DNA from: Apoderus coryli
Lineage: Eukaryota; Arthropoda; Insecta; Coleoptera; Attelabidae
Assembly: GCA_911728435.2 (NCBI GenBank)
Contig: OU452204.1
Coordinates: forward strand, 7,130,001 to 7,194,000
Direction of reading: 5' to 3'
DNA: 64,000 nucleotides
Part shown: piece by piece, positions 20,496 through 32,500 of the stretch
Numbering within the stretch: position 1 is the stretch's first letter
Layout: every line of letters starts with the position of its first letter
Notes under the pieces: model-generated
The model's input: the letters and a program-made list of their open reading frames with translations, nothing else
The model's database searches: none
Told to the model about the DNA's origin: nothing
Made by a program: the position numbers and the translations under genes

Positions 20496-22446
20496 CCTAT
20501 TCTCGAGTATAAGAGAATGTGATCACTCATATCACCAATATGCCCTATCACATCCCTGGTTTTTCTCCAATAATGCAAAATAGGTATTCTCAAACTCATA
20601 TGATGTGAAATATAGAATGAAAGATTCCTACAATGTTGCCAATAGGTTTTGAAGCAAAAGGCCAGCATTTATCGTAATAAAAAGATGATATCACATAACC
20701 TTTTGTTTTATTATTTATTTTGGTGTCAATTTTGTTTTAGCTAATTTGGTATCAGCATTTTATAAGCATAAAGACAAGGGTATCAGTTAATCAGTTTAAG
20801 GTAATCTAGGAAAAATTGTATTAAAATTTTATACAGGGTGAGTCAGCAGGAACTGTACATACTTCTACCATAAGTAGAGGGATGTTAGTGGATGATCGAT
20901 TGACCATTAAAAATGTCTCCTTGTTTTGATTATTAATATACAGGGTGAATTATGGATCTTCACCAAAACAATGTTTCGTCATCTCTTCTCAATGATTAAG
21001 TCGATTTATCTCATTTTTTTATAAAAGTGTGTATTGGTGTCTGGCAACTAACTGACATATTCAGAATTGAAAAAAAAAGGTTACATACAAGGTGAATTAT
21101 TGGGATGAACCAGATATGCCAGATTTTTAAATCCGGCCCTGTAAATTAATTCAAATTATGGTATTTACCATATAGGAGCACAGCGTGTGTCGTTTCTGTC
21201 TATTTTGAAGATTTCTTTTTAATAACTAAACATTATTATACAGTAAGATATTTTATTATTGCCAATTTTCAATTTGGCTCTAAAATGAATCTTTAATTGG
21301 AAATGTGAGGCGAGTGTAACAAAAAATTCAAATACCCAGATGTAACTGTCTATTTATGCCATCTGAAAAAATTTTATCAGATTTTTGAAAAATCATATAC
21401 AGGGTGAAGTGTTGAATATGAAGCAGTCCCAAAAATTTTCTCGAAGACGGACCTGGATTTTTTCAGTTCTGAATATGTCAGTTAGTTGCCAGACACCAAT
21501 ACACACTTTTATAAAAAAAAATGAGATAAATCGACTTAATCATTGAAAAGACATGACAAAACATTGTTTTGGTGAAGATCCATAATTCACCCTGTATATT
21601 AATAATCAAAACAATGAGACATTTTTTAATGGTCATTTGATAATCCCCTAACGTGCCTCTACTTATGGTAGAAGTACAGTTCCTCGTGACTCACCCTGTA
21701 TAATGACTGGCTGAATCACCAAAAGGTGGGGAAGCCACATCATAAATATATATTAACAAAATTACATTGTTAATAGATGAGCAAATTTGAAAAAACCTGC
21801 ACAGCCTTTGTAAGTAGCAAAAAGAAACAAGTTTTAATTGATTTTTACAAAATCAGGAAAATTTGCTGTCTGGGAGATTTTCTAATACTTTTACCAAGAA
21901 AAGCGCGAGACTGTTGTGGGAGGAGGTTACCGTAATTTTAAATGCAATTCCAGGTGGCTCATGTAAAAACTGCAATGAATGAATTTTTTAATAAATTTTA
22001 TCTAATTCAAAAGCCTCCAAAGCCTTATACATTTTCCTTGATGAACGAGCTTCTTGTACTTCTGCATCTGAAATAAAAGTAAGCAGCTAATCATTAAAAA
22101 AGTAGAAATAAATCAATAAGTACATGCGTACCTACTAAATTGTTTAAACCTCTCCGTATACCGCAACTCTTCCATCCGCTAATTCCATTATTGAAAAATT
22201 ATAAAATAAAAAAATCACGTAAACACAAGCCCAACTTACTGTTCATTATAATTTTGAGATGTTATATTTTTACTATAAACGCAAACTCCTCCGTCAGATC
22301 ACATGAAATATAGTAGGAGAATGGTGTTCTCTCGTTATTGTGTGATGTGATCTATCACGTTTGTTCAAGAATACCTATTTACGCGTTTCATGAGAACTCC
22401 GCCCACATTTTCTCATGAGAAGCAATTCCCTGGATTCGAGAATAGG
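20496..22446. mobile_element. nonautonomous DNA element, about 1.95 kb, short TIRs
   Basis: Left terminus CCTATTCTCGAGTATAAG; right terminus complement CCTATTCTCGAATCCAGG, so about 12 bp of inverted ends. LINE L2 reads KDLG before and TLEVFIDSDLSFEYHI after the insert. The motif AGGTATTCT(C/T) and GTGAT(C/A) words recur near both ends, suggesting subterminal binding sites. I could not define a target duplication, so the superfamily is open. Element P2 is nested inside. Confidence 0.65.
20831..21701. mobile_element. foldback MITE P2, 871 bp, arms about 245 bp
   Basis: The left arm 20831-21075 starts ATACAGGGTGAGTCA; the right arm 21457-21701 is its inverted copy ending TGACTCACCCTGTAT. Shared inner blocks include TACAGGGTGAATTATGGATC and GTTAGTTGCCAGACACCAAT. 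The ends sit in TT...AA context, compatible with a TA target. Interior 21076-21456 is noncoding. The inner second ACAGGGTG at 20940 (and its mate near 21590) gives a double terminus. Confidence 0.88.
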
Positions 22447-22447
22447 C

Positions 22448-23345
22448 ACCCTGGAGGTATTTATTGATAGTGACTTATCGTTTGAATATCATATTCAGCA
22501 CATAACCCAAAGTGCTTTAAAGAGTTTGAGCTTCATTCGGCGTGCTGGAAAGGATTTTCAAAGTACTGATTGCTTGCTGAATTTGTATTACTCCTTAGTG
22601 CGATCAAAACTCGAATATGCTTCATTTATCTGGGCACCTATATATCACATCCATATAAATAAATTAGACTATGTACAACGTAAGTTTTTTAAGTTTTTAA
22701 TGTATAAGATCGATGGTCACTTTCCGGTTCGAGGAATCGACCATCAATATCTGTTATCGAGATTTCATAATGACTCACTTATTATGCGCAGAATCGTGTC
22801 AAGTCAGATAATATTATTTAAATTGTTAAATGGTATGATCGATTGTCCATCTCTACTTGATCAATTACATTTTCACGTACCTCAGTACTTTGCCCGACAT
22901 CATCAATTATTCAAATTGCCATACGCGCATGCTAATTAAGAAACCAACGCTCCCTTATATACAGCATGCTATCAATGTAACTATAGAAATATTGATGGGA
23001 TGGTCAACTACTTTGGTGGTGCCCTCTCCTCTTTTAGAAATAACGTGCTCAGATATCTCCGCACCGTGAGCATTTAGGGTCCCGCGCTCTTCTATTTGTA
23101 ATCTGTCAATTTCTGTTTGGTGTTGATTTCTTTTATATTTTACTCGTATATAAATGTGTAGAATTATGAAATTATGTTTATTATTATTATTATTATGTAT
23201 TGCTCTTGATACGGTTTTTGTTTTGTTTCATTTTTTTAGAATTATTAATTAGTTTGTTGTGATATAGTTGATTATATTTATATTGTCTTGTATTTGGGTT
23301 CCTGAACCTGTTAGATAATAAAGAGTATTATGATTATTATTATTA
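22448..23345 (+). pseudogene. LINE ORF2 C-terminal part (copy L2, second piece)
   Basis: Frame to 22939 reads TLEVFIDSDLSFEYHIQHI, SLVRSKLEYASFIWAPIY, VQRKFFKFLMYKIDGHFPVRG and LLSRFHNDSLIMRR. It matches the ORF at 54367 (FTFKEHIT, YVRSKLEYCSLVWYPCY, VQRKFLKCLCFKIDGTYPDRG) residue by residue in spacing. After a frameshift come the last ORF residues, then a 3' UTR ending AATAAAGAGTATTATGATT and ATT repeats at 23320-23345. Confidence 0.85.
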
Positions 23346-23543
23346 ATTCAAATATTGCGTTAATTTTGGGGCACCCATTATTAGAGCAACTCTTGAGTGT
23401 TTCAGTGAGTATGGGTACGTCATTTTTGCTACCAGATGTAGAGAAAGAGAAAATTAAAACGTACGGTACATTACAATTACAAAAATCATTTTAGACCATT
23501 TGAACATTACCATAAATACCAGCGTAGTGTATTTATGTAGTTA
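23346..23543. repeat. right arm of the long inverted repeat
   Basis: Reverse complement of 19898-20057, about 40 bases longer because of an extra segment near 23430-23460. Confidence 0.8.
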
Positions 23544-23562
23544 CTAGATAGCATAGGGTTAT

Positions 23563-23763
23563 TTATAAAATAACAGATCGGGCAAATGGTCTCCAACGGC
23601 TTTGCATACACATACGCACTCGTTTGCCGAAATTTCTTATGACCATTCTGCATATATGTGGCTGAATTTCGTTGATGCAGCGTTGAATCTCCTCCTGTAA
23701 TGCACGCGTGGTGGTGGACTGGTTGGTTTTAAATAAGTTCCACGCGTGCAGAATTTGCCACAT
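23563..23763 (-). pseudogene. C-terminal fragment of a mariner-like transposase
   Basis: Reads TTTRALQEEIQRCINEIQPH then RNFGKRVRMCMQSR. This is the usual C-terminus of insect Tc1/mariner-type transposases (ALxEEIxRCINEIxPxLCRxVxxNFxKRVxxC). The catalytic domain is not found on the other side of the mariner at 23783, so this is an isolated scrap. Its flank (23735-23782) also carries a core shared with 63.1 kb. Confidence 0.6.
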
Positions 23764-23782
23764 TCTTCACTTAGAGAATATA

Positions 23783-25038
23783 CGAGGGTTGCCTTTTATA
23801 TTTCGGGATTAGAGAACAAAAACAAATATTAATCATCGAAAATCACTTTATTGTTTTTCAAAATATTACCCATCAAGATCTAGGTATACACTTTTGGATG
23901 CAACCAATTGTCGAAGCTCTGTTGCTACTCTGATTGAGGTATCTCCAAAACATGCATTCTGAAAGTAGCAACCGCTTCTTCAGGTGTTGAAAAACGTTGA
24001 CCTCCCAGTTTGTTTTTTACGGGCGAAATAAAAAGAAGTCATTCGGTGCCAAGTCAGGACTATACGGCGGATGACTCATCAAATCGATGTTTTGGGTGCT
24101 CAAACATGCAGTTGTTTGAGCCGATGTGTGAGAGCTCGCATTGTCGTGGTGAAGAGTGATCCGTCTTCGGCGGTTGGTTTTCCTGATTTCTTGGAAGGCA
24201 ACTGGCAAACAAATGGTTGTGTATCACTCAGAATTGACTGTTCTGCGTTGTTCTACCGCAGTTTTTCCGAAGAAAACAGGCGACCATTTGCTTGGAAGTG
24301 CTTCGTGCGCGAACAACTTTTGTTGGATTTGGCTAATCTTGGAACACCCATACAGTCGACTGCTGTTTACTTTCGGGCTCAAACGCGTAAATCCACGATT
24401 CATCACCTGTCACGATGTCATAGACGTGTTTCGAAGCACCGCGATCGTATTTTTTGAGCATTTCTTTCGACCAATCGACACGAGCCTTTTTTGAGCGATT
24501 GACAAATTGTGTGGGATCCAACGCGAACAAATTTTGACAGTCAAATGTTTATGTAATATTGAATGTATGCTGGTCCCACTAATGCCTAAGGTTGTCTCAA
24601 TCTCTTGATAGGTCACATGACGATCTTGCAATATCAGTTCGCACACAGCTTCAATGGTTTTCGGAACAGCAACTGATTTTGGACGACTTTCACGAAATTC
24701 GTCTTGGAGTGAACTACGACCACGATTGAATTCACCATACCATCGATAAACATTGGTCCTTGATGGAGCTTCATCACCAAAAATTGAACGCACTGTTGCT
24801 GCGTTAATCCACGTCGAAAGTTGCAAAAAATAATCGCACGAAAAGGTTCACGATTTAATTCCATTTTTGGGCCGAGATGAATCTTGTAAGTTACTGTAAA
24901 CAACACAAATAGCGCTCGTATGTCAAAACGTTCTGTGTACGTATAACCTCAAAAATGTCCAACTTTACGATAGAGCTGTCAGTTGCCAGATTGCAACACT
25001 AGGGTTGCCAAATCCCGAAAAATAAAAGGCAACCCTCG
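23783..25038 (-). mobile_element. mariner element, full length, TA target
   Basis: Inverted ends CGAGGGTTGCCTTTTATAT at 23783 and the complement ending at 25038 (GGCAACCCTCG), the match extending about 28 bp into TTTCGGGATT. TA lies outside each end (23781-23782, 25039-25040). At 1256 bp it has the length of a complete mariner. Confidence 0.93.
23853..24864 (-). pseudogene. mariner transposase, frameshifted
   Basis: The start is the ATG at 24864 (MELNREPFRAIIFCNFRRG). Blocks in order: QQQCVQFLV...FGDEAPSRTNVYRWYGEFN and HVTYQEIETTLGISGTSIH (two helix-turn-helix motifs), VYDIVTGDESWIYAFEPESK (first Asp), ITLHHDNASSHTSAQTT (second Asp), YSPDLAPNDFFLF (third Asp, DD34D pattern), and near the end LDLDG followed by a stop in place of the usual Tyr before FEKQ. 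At least three frameshifts separate these blocks, so it is dead, though all three Asp are still present. Confidence 0.92.
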
Positions 25039-25040
25039 TA

Positions 25041-27027
25041 ACTACCAGTACATGTTACTTTTGCTTTCAAAAACTGATTTATACGATTTGTCCAAACGTC
25101 AAAGATTCCATTTGAAAATTTGCTGGCATATTTTCATTGTTTTAGATTAGATTCAATTATAATTTTATAAACACAAAAATAACATGTTGTATTTACTCAA
25201 AAAATGTTGGCACAATAGTGAATAAAGTCAACATTCCTGAGAAAATACACAAACACACCAATATACCTACATTGTAACTAAGTACTTCTACCTCTACTAT
25301 TATAATACTAGAGATATATTCACATCATATTATATTGTTTGAAATGTCGCCAACAAACCATTAAAAATTACCACAAAAATATAAAAACTAAGAAGATGGA
25401 GTGTGTCTTAGTAAATACTTAGTCACTTTCAAAAATACATTATTACTTAGGTGATGCTACTTCAAAATTTTGAGAATAAGATTGTCATACTTTAAAACAG
25501 GAATAATCATTCAAATCGTGTTGGATTCAAGGCTTTGCTAACTGAGGGGAATTAGATTAAGGTAGGTATAGTGAAACGAATTTCTGGTATACGTAAGAAA
25601 ACTTTCTTAACATTTATTTTCCTCTTTTTTACGTTCCCGCACGTTTTTTCGTTTGATTCGATGTCACTAGATAATAAAATAAAATTATCAATAATTAGAT
25701 GACTTGTTCAACGTTTCTAGAGATACAGGATCCCATTTTATGCAGGTTTTGCATCTCAAATTTAATTTAGAACATTTTTAACTTATTTTTTGTACCGCCT
25801 CATTAACTACAGAAACAATTTATTAAATCATATTTTTTCTTTTGGAAACAAAAAACCATATGTGTTATCTGCGACTATTTATGAGTTTTATATTCAACAT
25901 AACACAAAATAAAATTTAATGCAGAGGCGTCTTGGGACATAAAAAGTCTACTTTTTTTATACTGTATTATACTATTCTCTTACAATTAACATGAGAAATG
26001 CATGATATAAAAGATTAAAATACGAGCATATAAGCGTATCGAATATACAGTTCTTCATTAGAATGTCTTGTCTAAATCGAGGATTATGGGATTAACCCTC
26101 CCTTAACTTCGTCCATGCTGTAATTAATTTTGAAAATTCTGTTAAAATATTATTTATTAATTTGAAGAAATAGTCCATTCTCACAGTGGAGTGCAATGTT
26201 AATAACAATTTTTCTTGAAAGTATTCGTGAACCTTACTATTTAGTTTTTTACTAGTCGATCTTCTTGGGAATGAGGTTCAGATGAAACTAGTTTTTTGAA
26301 ATAAATATTGTATATTTATTTCATGTCACATTTTTTTTTCCGTACAACATTTCGACAACATTACGTTGTCTTCTTCAGGCAACAAAATCTTCTTTTTTTT
26401 ATTATAATTTCTTACAACATCTTTTCATTTGACCAAGGCATTAATGTTAATAACAATGCTTGCTTTCTTATTAACATTCGACGTCAACTCCACAAAATCT
26501 TTATTCAATTAGTAAATCAGAGAAATATTCCGAAGGTTTAAGACTATCATCATTACAAATTTGTCAGATGTATAGAAATATATGACAAACAATAAATTTA
26601 CAAAAACCCTTTATCAAATTATTTCTCGTTTCTCTTTATAAAAACCATTAATTTTGTGTATAACATCACATTTTATATTTAATTTACAATAAGAACGTTT
26701 CATGCTACTATTTAGCACATCCTCAGCTACAAAAATTAAAAAAGAAAAACATTAAGAACTTGTACATTAACAAATCCCTGATAGCAATAATTTTCTTGAA
26801 AGTATAACCAAACAAAACAATGATTTTCTATCGTTTTTAACAACGAATTTAGTCAATGTGTACAATTATTATAATAATTTCGTTTAAACACTGATTCTGT
26901 GTATTTATTTATCAGCGCAAATTCTATTTTTTTTTGATAATAGTATAGTTGGTTTTCTGTTTATTAGGTTCCCTCTGCAGGATTGTAAATAAAATTACTT
27001 TATTATATTATTATAATAAGAGTTATA
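25041..27027. other. no gene recognised
   Basis: AT-rich. The frame at 26308-26541 (plus) is antisense to a hammerhead-like module and is not called. Nothing else supported. Confidence 0.6.
26349..26378 (-). other. hammerhead-like core
   Basis: Minus strand: CTGAAGA, extra A, then GACAAC-GTAAT-GTTGTC, a perfect 6-bp hairpin, then GAAAT in place of GAAAC. Confidence 0.4.
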
Positions 27028-27380
27028 GGTTCCAACTACCTAACTGATGAACTTTTAAACGCAATTTTCTCGAGATTTATGGCGTCTAATATCAAAAGTA
27101 ACATATCGCTGTAAAGCAGACAAAAAATGCTTTAAAATGATGTATCACGCGACCCCTACTGCTATTTGAAAATTTGGCGGTTGTGTCCACTCCTTTAACC
27201 AAAAACTAATGGGTTCATCCTAGGACTCCCCCAAACTCATACACCAAAATTTAGCTCATTTGCTTTAATCGTTTAGGCACTATCGTGGAAGAATACACAT
27301 ACAGACAGACATATATCCGTTTTTATCTCAATTTTTTTTCAGCGCGTACACAATACTTTCCCGGTGCGGGAAAGTAAAAC
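27028..27380 (-). repeat. composite repeat family S, copy 5 (5' half)
   Basis: Same orientation and extent as copy 2: GGTTCCAACTACCTAACTGA at its left edge to GCGGGAAAGTAAAAC at the right, including CATCCTAGGACTCCCCCAAA and ACAGACAGAC. About 40 bases of the middle are deleted relative to copy 2. Confidence 0.8.
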
Positions 27381-27748
27381 ACTAAAGCATAACAACATAA
27401 ATGAAGCTGCAGCTTACTTATATGAATATCCGGAGTAATTAAGGCAAGCTCCAAATAAAGCTAAATTTAAAGAAAAATATGTTGAGACGCACCTTGAGCT
27501 GAGTTCACCTTAGAGTCTAGAACCATGCATTGTGTTGTATCTGTCTATATTTTGTCCCAACTTTAGGTTTGTTTTTCTTTTTGTTCTTCTATTGTAAGGA
27601 TTAAATTACATTATTGTTTTTCTTATGTTCGTAGCGTATGGTATTCATAGTTGTATCCTTGGTACCAGTGTTTTTAGCACTGTTTAGAGGACTCAAAATG
27701 TATTGTGATAATTTTGTTAGAAAGAATAAATGATTTGTTTAAAAAAAA
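27381..27748. other. no gene recognised
   Basis: Nothing supported; ends in an A-rich run just before the Penelope-like remnant. Confidence 0.5.
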
Positions 27749-28968
27749 AACACTCGTATTAAGCCCAGATAAAACAAACAAAACTGTTGTAATGATAAAA
27801 AAACACGTACAATTTCAAGATGAATAACTTACTTAGCGATGAGTCGACTTACAAGTTACTCAAAAAAGACCCTACTAGCAGCTACCAATCAAAAAATAAT
27901 GCACTTATAAAAAATTGGGAGGAAAAAAGTTTAATTTCACCATTTATTGCCAAACAATTAAAACTTTATAATTTTCTACCACCAAAAATTTGCGGGCCCT
28001 CAAAATTGCATAAACCTGAAATCCCATTATACGTCCTATTGTTTCTTGCGTTCAATCTCCTACTAAACCACTTTCCGATTTCCTGAAAAAAAAATACTCA
28101 CTAATATAATCAACCAAAACGACTATTACATACAAGACTCTTTGCATTTTAAAGTAAAAATAAGAATCACACATATTCCACAAGACCATAAACATGTTTC
28201 TTTTGATGTTGTTCCACCCTATACAAAATACCGATTAACCTGGTCAAAGATATTATCAGCAAAAAATGGAATAAAATTAAACATTTTACTGACATACCTA
28301 CCACTCACAATTTGAAAATAACTTTTAACAACATATAGATGGCGTTGGAATGGGTGCCTCCATCTCAAGAGTGATAGCCCACATGGTGTGAGACGATCTA
28401 GAAACTACCCTCATACCTGCTGCACTGTTATTTAACGACTACAACATAACAGTGATTCTTGAGACTAAGATACATAATATGCAAACACTCCTAAACTCTT
28501 ACTATAATAAACTCAAATAAATTATTATCGAAAATAATTGAATCTAATAATGAAATAAACTTCCTTGACCCTACTAAAAAATAACCACCAGCTAAAAAGA
28601 AAATAGTCCACCAAACAAACCTGGCCAGGAAGGTTCAACAACTTTAATTCCAATCATCAACTATCAGAAAAGAAAAGCGCAATTGTTGATCTAGCTGATA
28701 GGGCAATAAAACTAAGCGACCTGATTTTTAGAGCTGAAAATATTAAAAACACAACAAAATATTGAACGCGATTAAATAACCATAAGAAATCAAACAGCTC
28801 TGACAAAACATTGTGAAAACAACAACACATAGAACAGCCCATATAAGTAACCATAAGAATCCAAATTCAAATACAACAGCTGTGACAAACCATTGTGCAA
28901 ATAACAATCACACGTTTAATTTTGAACAAACTAAAATCTTAGGCACTGAACTACATATTAAGAAAATC
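27749..28968 (+). pseudogene. Penelope-like element: RT and start of GIY-YIG region
   Basis: Opening block LVLSPDKTNKTVVMIKK (27752-27800), then in the 27820 frame NNLLSDESTYKLLKKDPT and ISPF...PPKICGPSKLHKPEIP, the signature GLPKLHKPGIPLRPIV region of Penelope-like reverse transcriptase. A frameshift leads to RPIVSCVQSPTKPLSDFL (28030-28085), NQNDYYIQDSLHFK (28112), HVSFDVVP (28195), and a damaged GMGAxIS block (28350). Later FNSNHQLSEKKSAIVDLADR (28640-28700) and NNHTFNFEQTKILGTE (28890-28945) belong to the linker and GIY-YIG endonuclease portions. Many stops; it is cut at 28968 by family S. A local duplication of about 70 bp (28775-28835 and 28848-28912) adds damage. Confidence 0.85.
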
Positions 28969-29217
28969 GGTTGTGTCGCCCCAAAACTTTCCCGACAAGA
29001 TATAATATAATCAAAAATATATGACCTGCGTAATGAAACAGACTTTTAATAATACTTAATTATTATTATAATTGTATTATTTTCATTATTTCCAATAAAC
29101 TAACCTCACAAACTAACTACTTTATTAAAAAATAAAAATAAAAAATATTGCCAGAGCTGAGATTCGAACCCAGAACCTTCCGCATGCGAAGCGCACACTC
29201 TATCAATGACGCCAAAT
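28969..29217 (-). repeat. composite repeat family S, copy 4 (3' half with tRNA head)
   Basis: On the minus strand: tRNA-Ala-like segment, CAATATTTTT, AATAAAGTAGTTAGTTTGTG, TTATTGGAAATAATGAAAAT, then TTTCATTACGCAGGTCATAT and AAAGTTTTGGGGCGACACAA. It shows the order tRNA - tail - end block without the LINE insertion present in copy 3, which confirms that 12731-13112 is foreign there. Confidence 0.85.
29150..29217 (-). other. tRNA-Ala-like segment (anticodon CGC) in family S
   Basis: TTGGCGTCATTGATAGAG (D arm), CTTCGCATGCG (anticodon loop with CGC) and GGGTTCGAATCTC (box B). Same as 12555-12623; the acceptor stem is not paired. Confidence 0.6.
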
Positions 29218-29374
29218 ACCCTTATGAAATTGTCTTGACATGAAAAGTAAGAGTACCTAAGTAATTTATGATGCTTGAGCGATGTATAATTGTTTTTTTC
29301 AAATTTCTGAAACTCATCTCTATATACATTTTTTACTTGTATAAAAATGATAATTTTTGAAAATTTGGTTCTAG

Positions 29375-29510
29375 TTGGAAAGCAAATCATGGCACCGAAA
29401 CGTTGCACTAACGTTTAAAGAAATTTTGGACAGCATAATAAACATGCGCAAATAAATAATTATAAAAAACCTGTATTTATGTAGGTTGAGGCCCAAGAAT
29501 TTGAAAAAAA
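29375..29510 (+). repeat. partial single-arm copy of foldback P1
   Basis: TGGAAAGC, ATGGCACCGAAACG, GGACAGCATAATAAACATGC and CCCAAGAATTTGAAAAAA follow the order of the P1 right arm (11870-12015). The CTGATGA half of the hairpin module is deleted; GCACC-GAAACG remains. Confidence 0.65.
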
Positions 29511-32500
29511 AATAATAACATAGACTTTAGGTAAATTAACACAAACCTCTGAACATTTTTCTTTCTTATATTAAGTGCTGGAGTTGATGAGGGTCTTTAA
29601 CCTTCAAAACACGTCTTTTTGATTTATTGTTTGAAAAAAGATTCAGTACAGTTGACATCGATTGTTTGCTTTGTTATTATTAGTTAATCTAAAATAAAAT
29701 AATGATCACTAACCACTATAATTTAAGCCAATTTAGATCAGCACTATTTTAAGCAACCAATTACTAGTTACCTAAATACAAAGAAATTGCATTTTGATGA
29801 GTAGTAGTAGTACACGTAAGTAAGTGCATCATCGCATCTAAAATAATATTATACGAGTAGAAATTCTAATCTGTAAATATATAGTATTTTTTAAATCTAT
29901 ATATAACTACCATACACACCTGTTTTTACTATATGCTCACCACTAATAGAACAACAAAAACATTTTATGACATGCTGCCCAAAATACGGCTGTTGGCCCG
30001 CTAATCCTAAACCTCATACATACGTATACTAAAATAATCAACGTTCAAATACACGAAAACAATTTATAAAAACAATTGATCTTAATGCCAATGAAGATCA
30101 ACAAATTACGAGGTTACAATGAAATCTGTTAATATCCTAATATAATTTTTGAATTTATAACAGCAATTTCTGCAGTCGAACGTGGTAACGCGAAGAGTGG
30201 AAATAGAATCCGAGAAAGAAGAGTATTACACCTACCAATTCCCAGAAGTAAAAGTGTTACATATCGTCATCCATGTCCCGCAGAGGGCCAATGCGGTGTG
30301 TTAACTCCTCACAAATAAAACTGGTCATATCAACCACACCTCCACGATTGTCAGCATCGACACCCCATCCCCTTCCTCCACCACCAGTGACACAACTATT
30401 CTAAATTACCGCAAACTTGTTGGTGTAGATATTGGACTCAACTAAAGAAACTGAAATCCTGAACCAGGAGATTCAACAAGTCTAAATAAATAATACTAAA
30501 TGGACATTATTTTATCGTCACATTTTCATCGTCGCCAACCAGAAATGGGAGGACTATATTAGAAGAGTTCGAAAAAAAACAACAAAAGGTGGCGTAAGAA
30601 TCGATATCAGAGTATTTACTATATTGAAAGCATACACCCTGGACTAATAGATATCTTCTCTTTGGGGTTTGTCGATTACACAGGACCACAAAAAAAGTAG
30701 TCCGTATTTTTCGATGCTGAATCCGAATCTGCAATCAAAATATAGCATTCGGCTACCATTTTTTACCTAAATGCAAAAAACCCTAAATTTTTACGATTTT
30801 TAAACTTAAAATCGGATAAACATCAGCTCAGGGTATTAACATGAGCTAAGGTGTTTTCGGGATCACTGATTAAGAACTTAAGGTCAGAATTTTATTTTGA
30901 GATCGGTAGAACCCTCAATAAGGCCGAATTTTCGGTGCCCTTGGAAATCGGTACAAATATGTCCTCAGGGGTTATCGTGGTAACCGAAAAGACAAGCAAC
31001 AGAAAAAAATCGGAACGAAAACGGGGCAGGAACGCTCTACAGCGGTCACTCGAATAGAAACGTGTGTATGTAAGCAAAAACAAAGTTGAAATATCGTATC
31101 GTTTAGGGTAAAACTTCTGCTTACAAAACGATTTTCCGAATTTGTTTAGATATTTTGAATTAACTAATCCCACTCGCTGCCCCATATTTTAAAAGTCTAC
31201 CATCAAATACGTGATCAGCGAACTCGAAAACCCCCGAGGTAGAATTAGCACGCTTATCATGTTTAATTAATTTTAGAATGAATTTTGGTTTTTCTGATCC
31301 GTTAGCCTTTTCAAACCCGTACGAATAGTCACAAATTCGTGGAAAAAATAATCAAACCATGATGTATTTTGATCCGTAGAATTCAATTTTGAATTCAAAT
31401 TAATGACAATAAATAAATAAAAATAATGATAAATCAATAAAAAAATAATAAATAAATAACTAAAATAAAATAAAAATAATAATTAATAAATAATAAATAA
31501 AACAGAAATAATAATTAATAAATACAAGTAATAATGAATAAATATTTCTCTTTTTTTAAGTAAAAAAAAATCGTAAATGAGTTTTTATTGCATTTAGGTA
31601 AAAAATCGTACGGAAGGTTATATTCAGCAGTGAAAAATATGTAGTAAAAAGTTGAGTTGGTCAGGTAAAAAGTACAGACTACTTTTTTTTTGAGGAACTG
31701 TGTTATTATTGTTATTTTGCTATTGTATATATAGGGTGACACAACTTTTAATTGGGAAACTTCACCAGCATTCCATACAAGATGGATCAAAATATGAGGA
31801 AAATCCTATAAACATGGCTCGGTAAATTCGTCATATTCAATATTAAAAGTTAAGCCCTCATCTGATTTTTATTATATTGCTCCGAAACGTTTAGAAATGA
31901 CATAACGGAATTTAGTACAGTTACAAAACTTGGTACCCTCTACAGACTGTAGAGAATTTTTTGCAGGAACGAGTCACGCGGGATGGCTGAAGGTAAATAT
32001 TGCTGTAAATGTGTTCGTATTATTTTTTCCTAAATTTAAACTTGTGTGACACCTTGATATTCTCGAACAAAAATGTCCCTCTTTATACAATAAAAAAATA
32101 TCATTTGAGAGTAAAACAGATTTAAAATGCAAAAGTCATATCGTCGAAACTTTCGTAGAAATCAGTGTAAAATTATCTAACGAATTCTATTAGTTGAAAT
32201 CAAAAAGAATTATGAGAGCTATCAAAAACAAATGTGTCTCTGTCTCATTTAGGTTTTTTGTATCAATCTTGTCAAAACTTTGCTTCTAAAATATAAACAT
32301 TGCATAACACAAATTAAACAAATAAAATAATACAATTTTATATTAAATTCGTGCATGATTTGAGTAATTTTGTTTAAGTTTTTTGAAGAAATAGTCCATT
32401 GTGATATTTTAACCTTAAACTCTCTTATTTTAAGTGCGTTTTGTTGTTGATAGTTTATTCCCCCCACCCCACGTGATCGTCTGAACTGATGATGGTTAGT

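Noticed and set aside
26308..26541. 77-codon plus-strand frame
   Set aside because: Covers a hairpin module in antisense; no protein motif.
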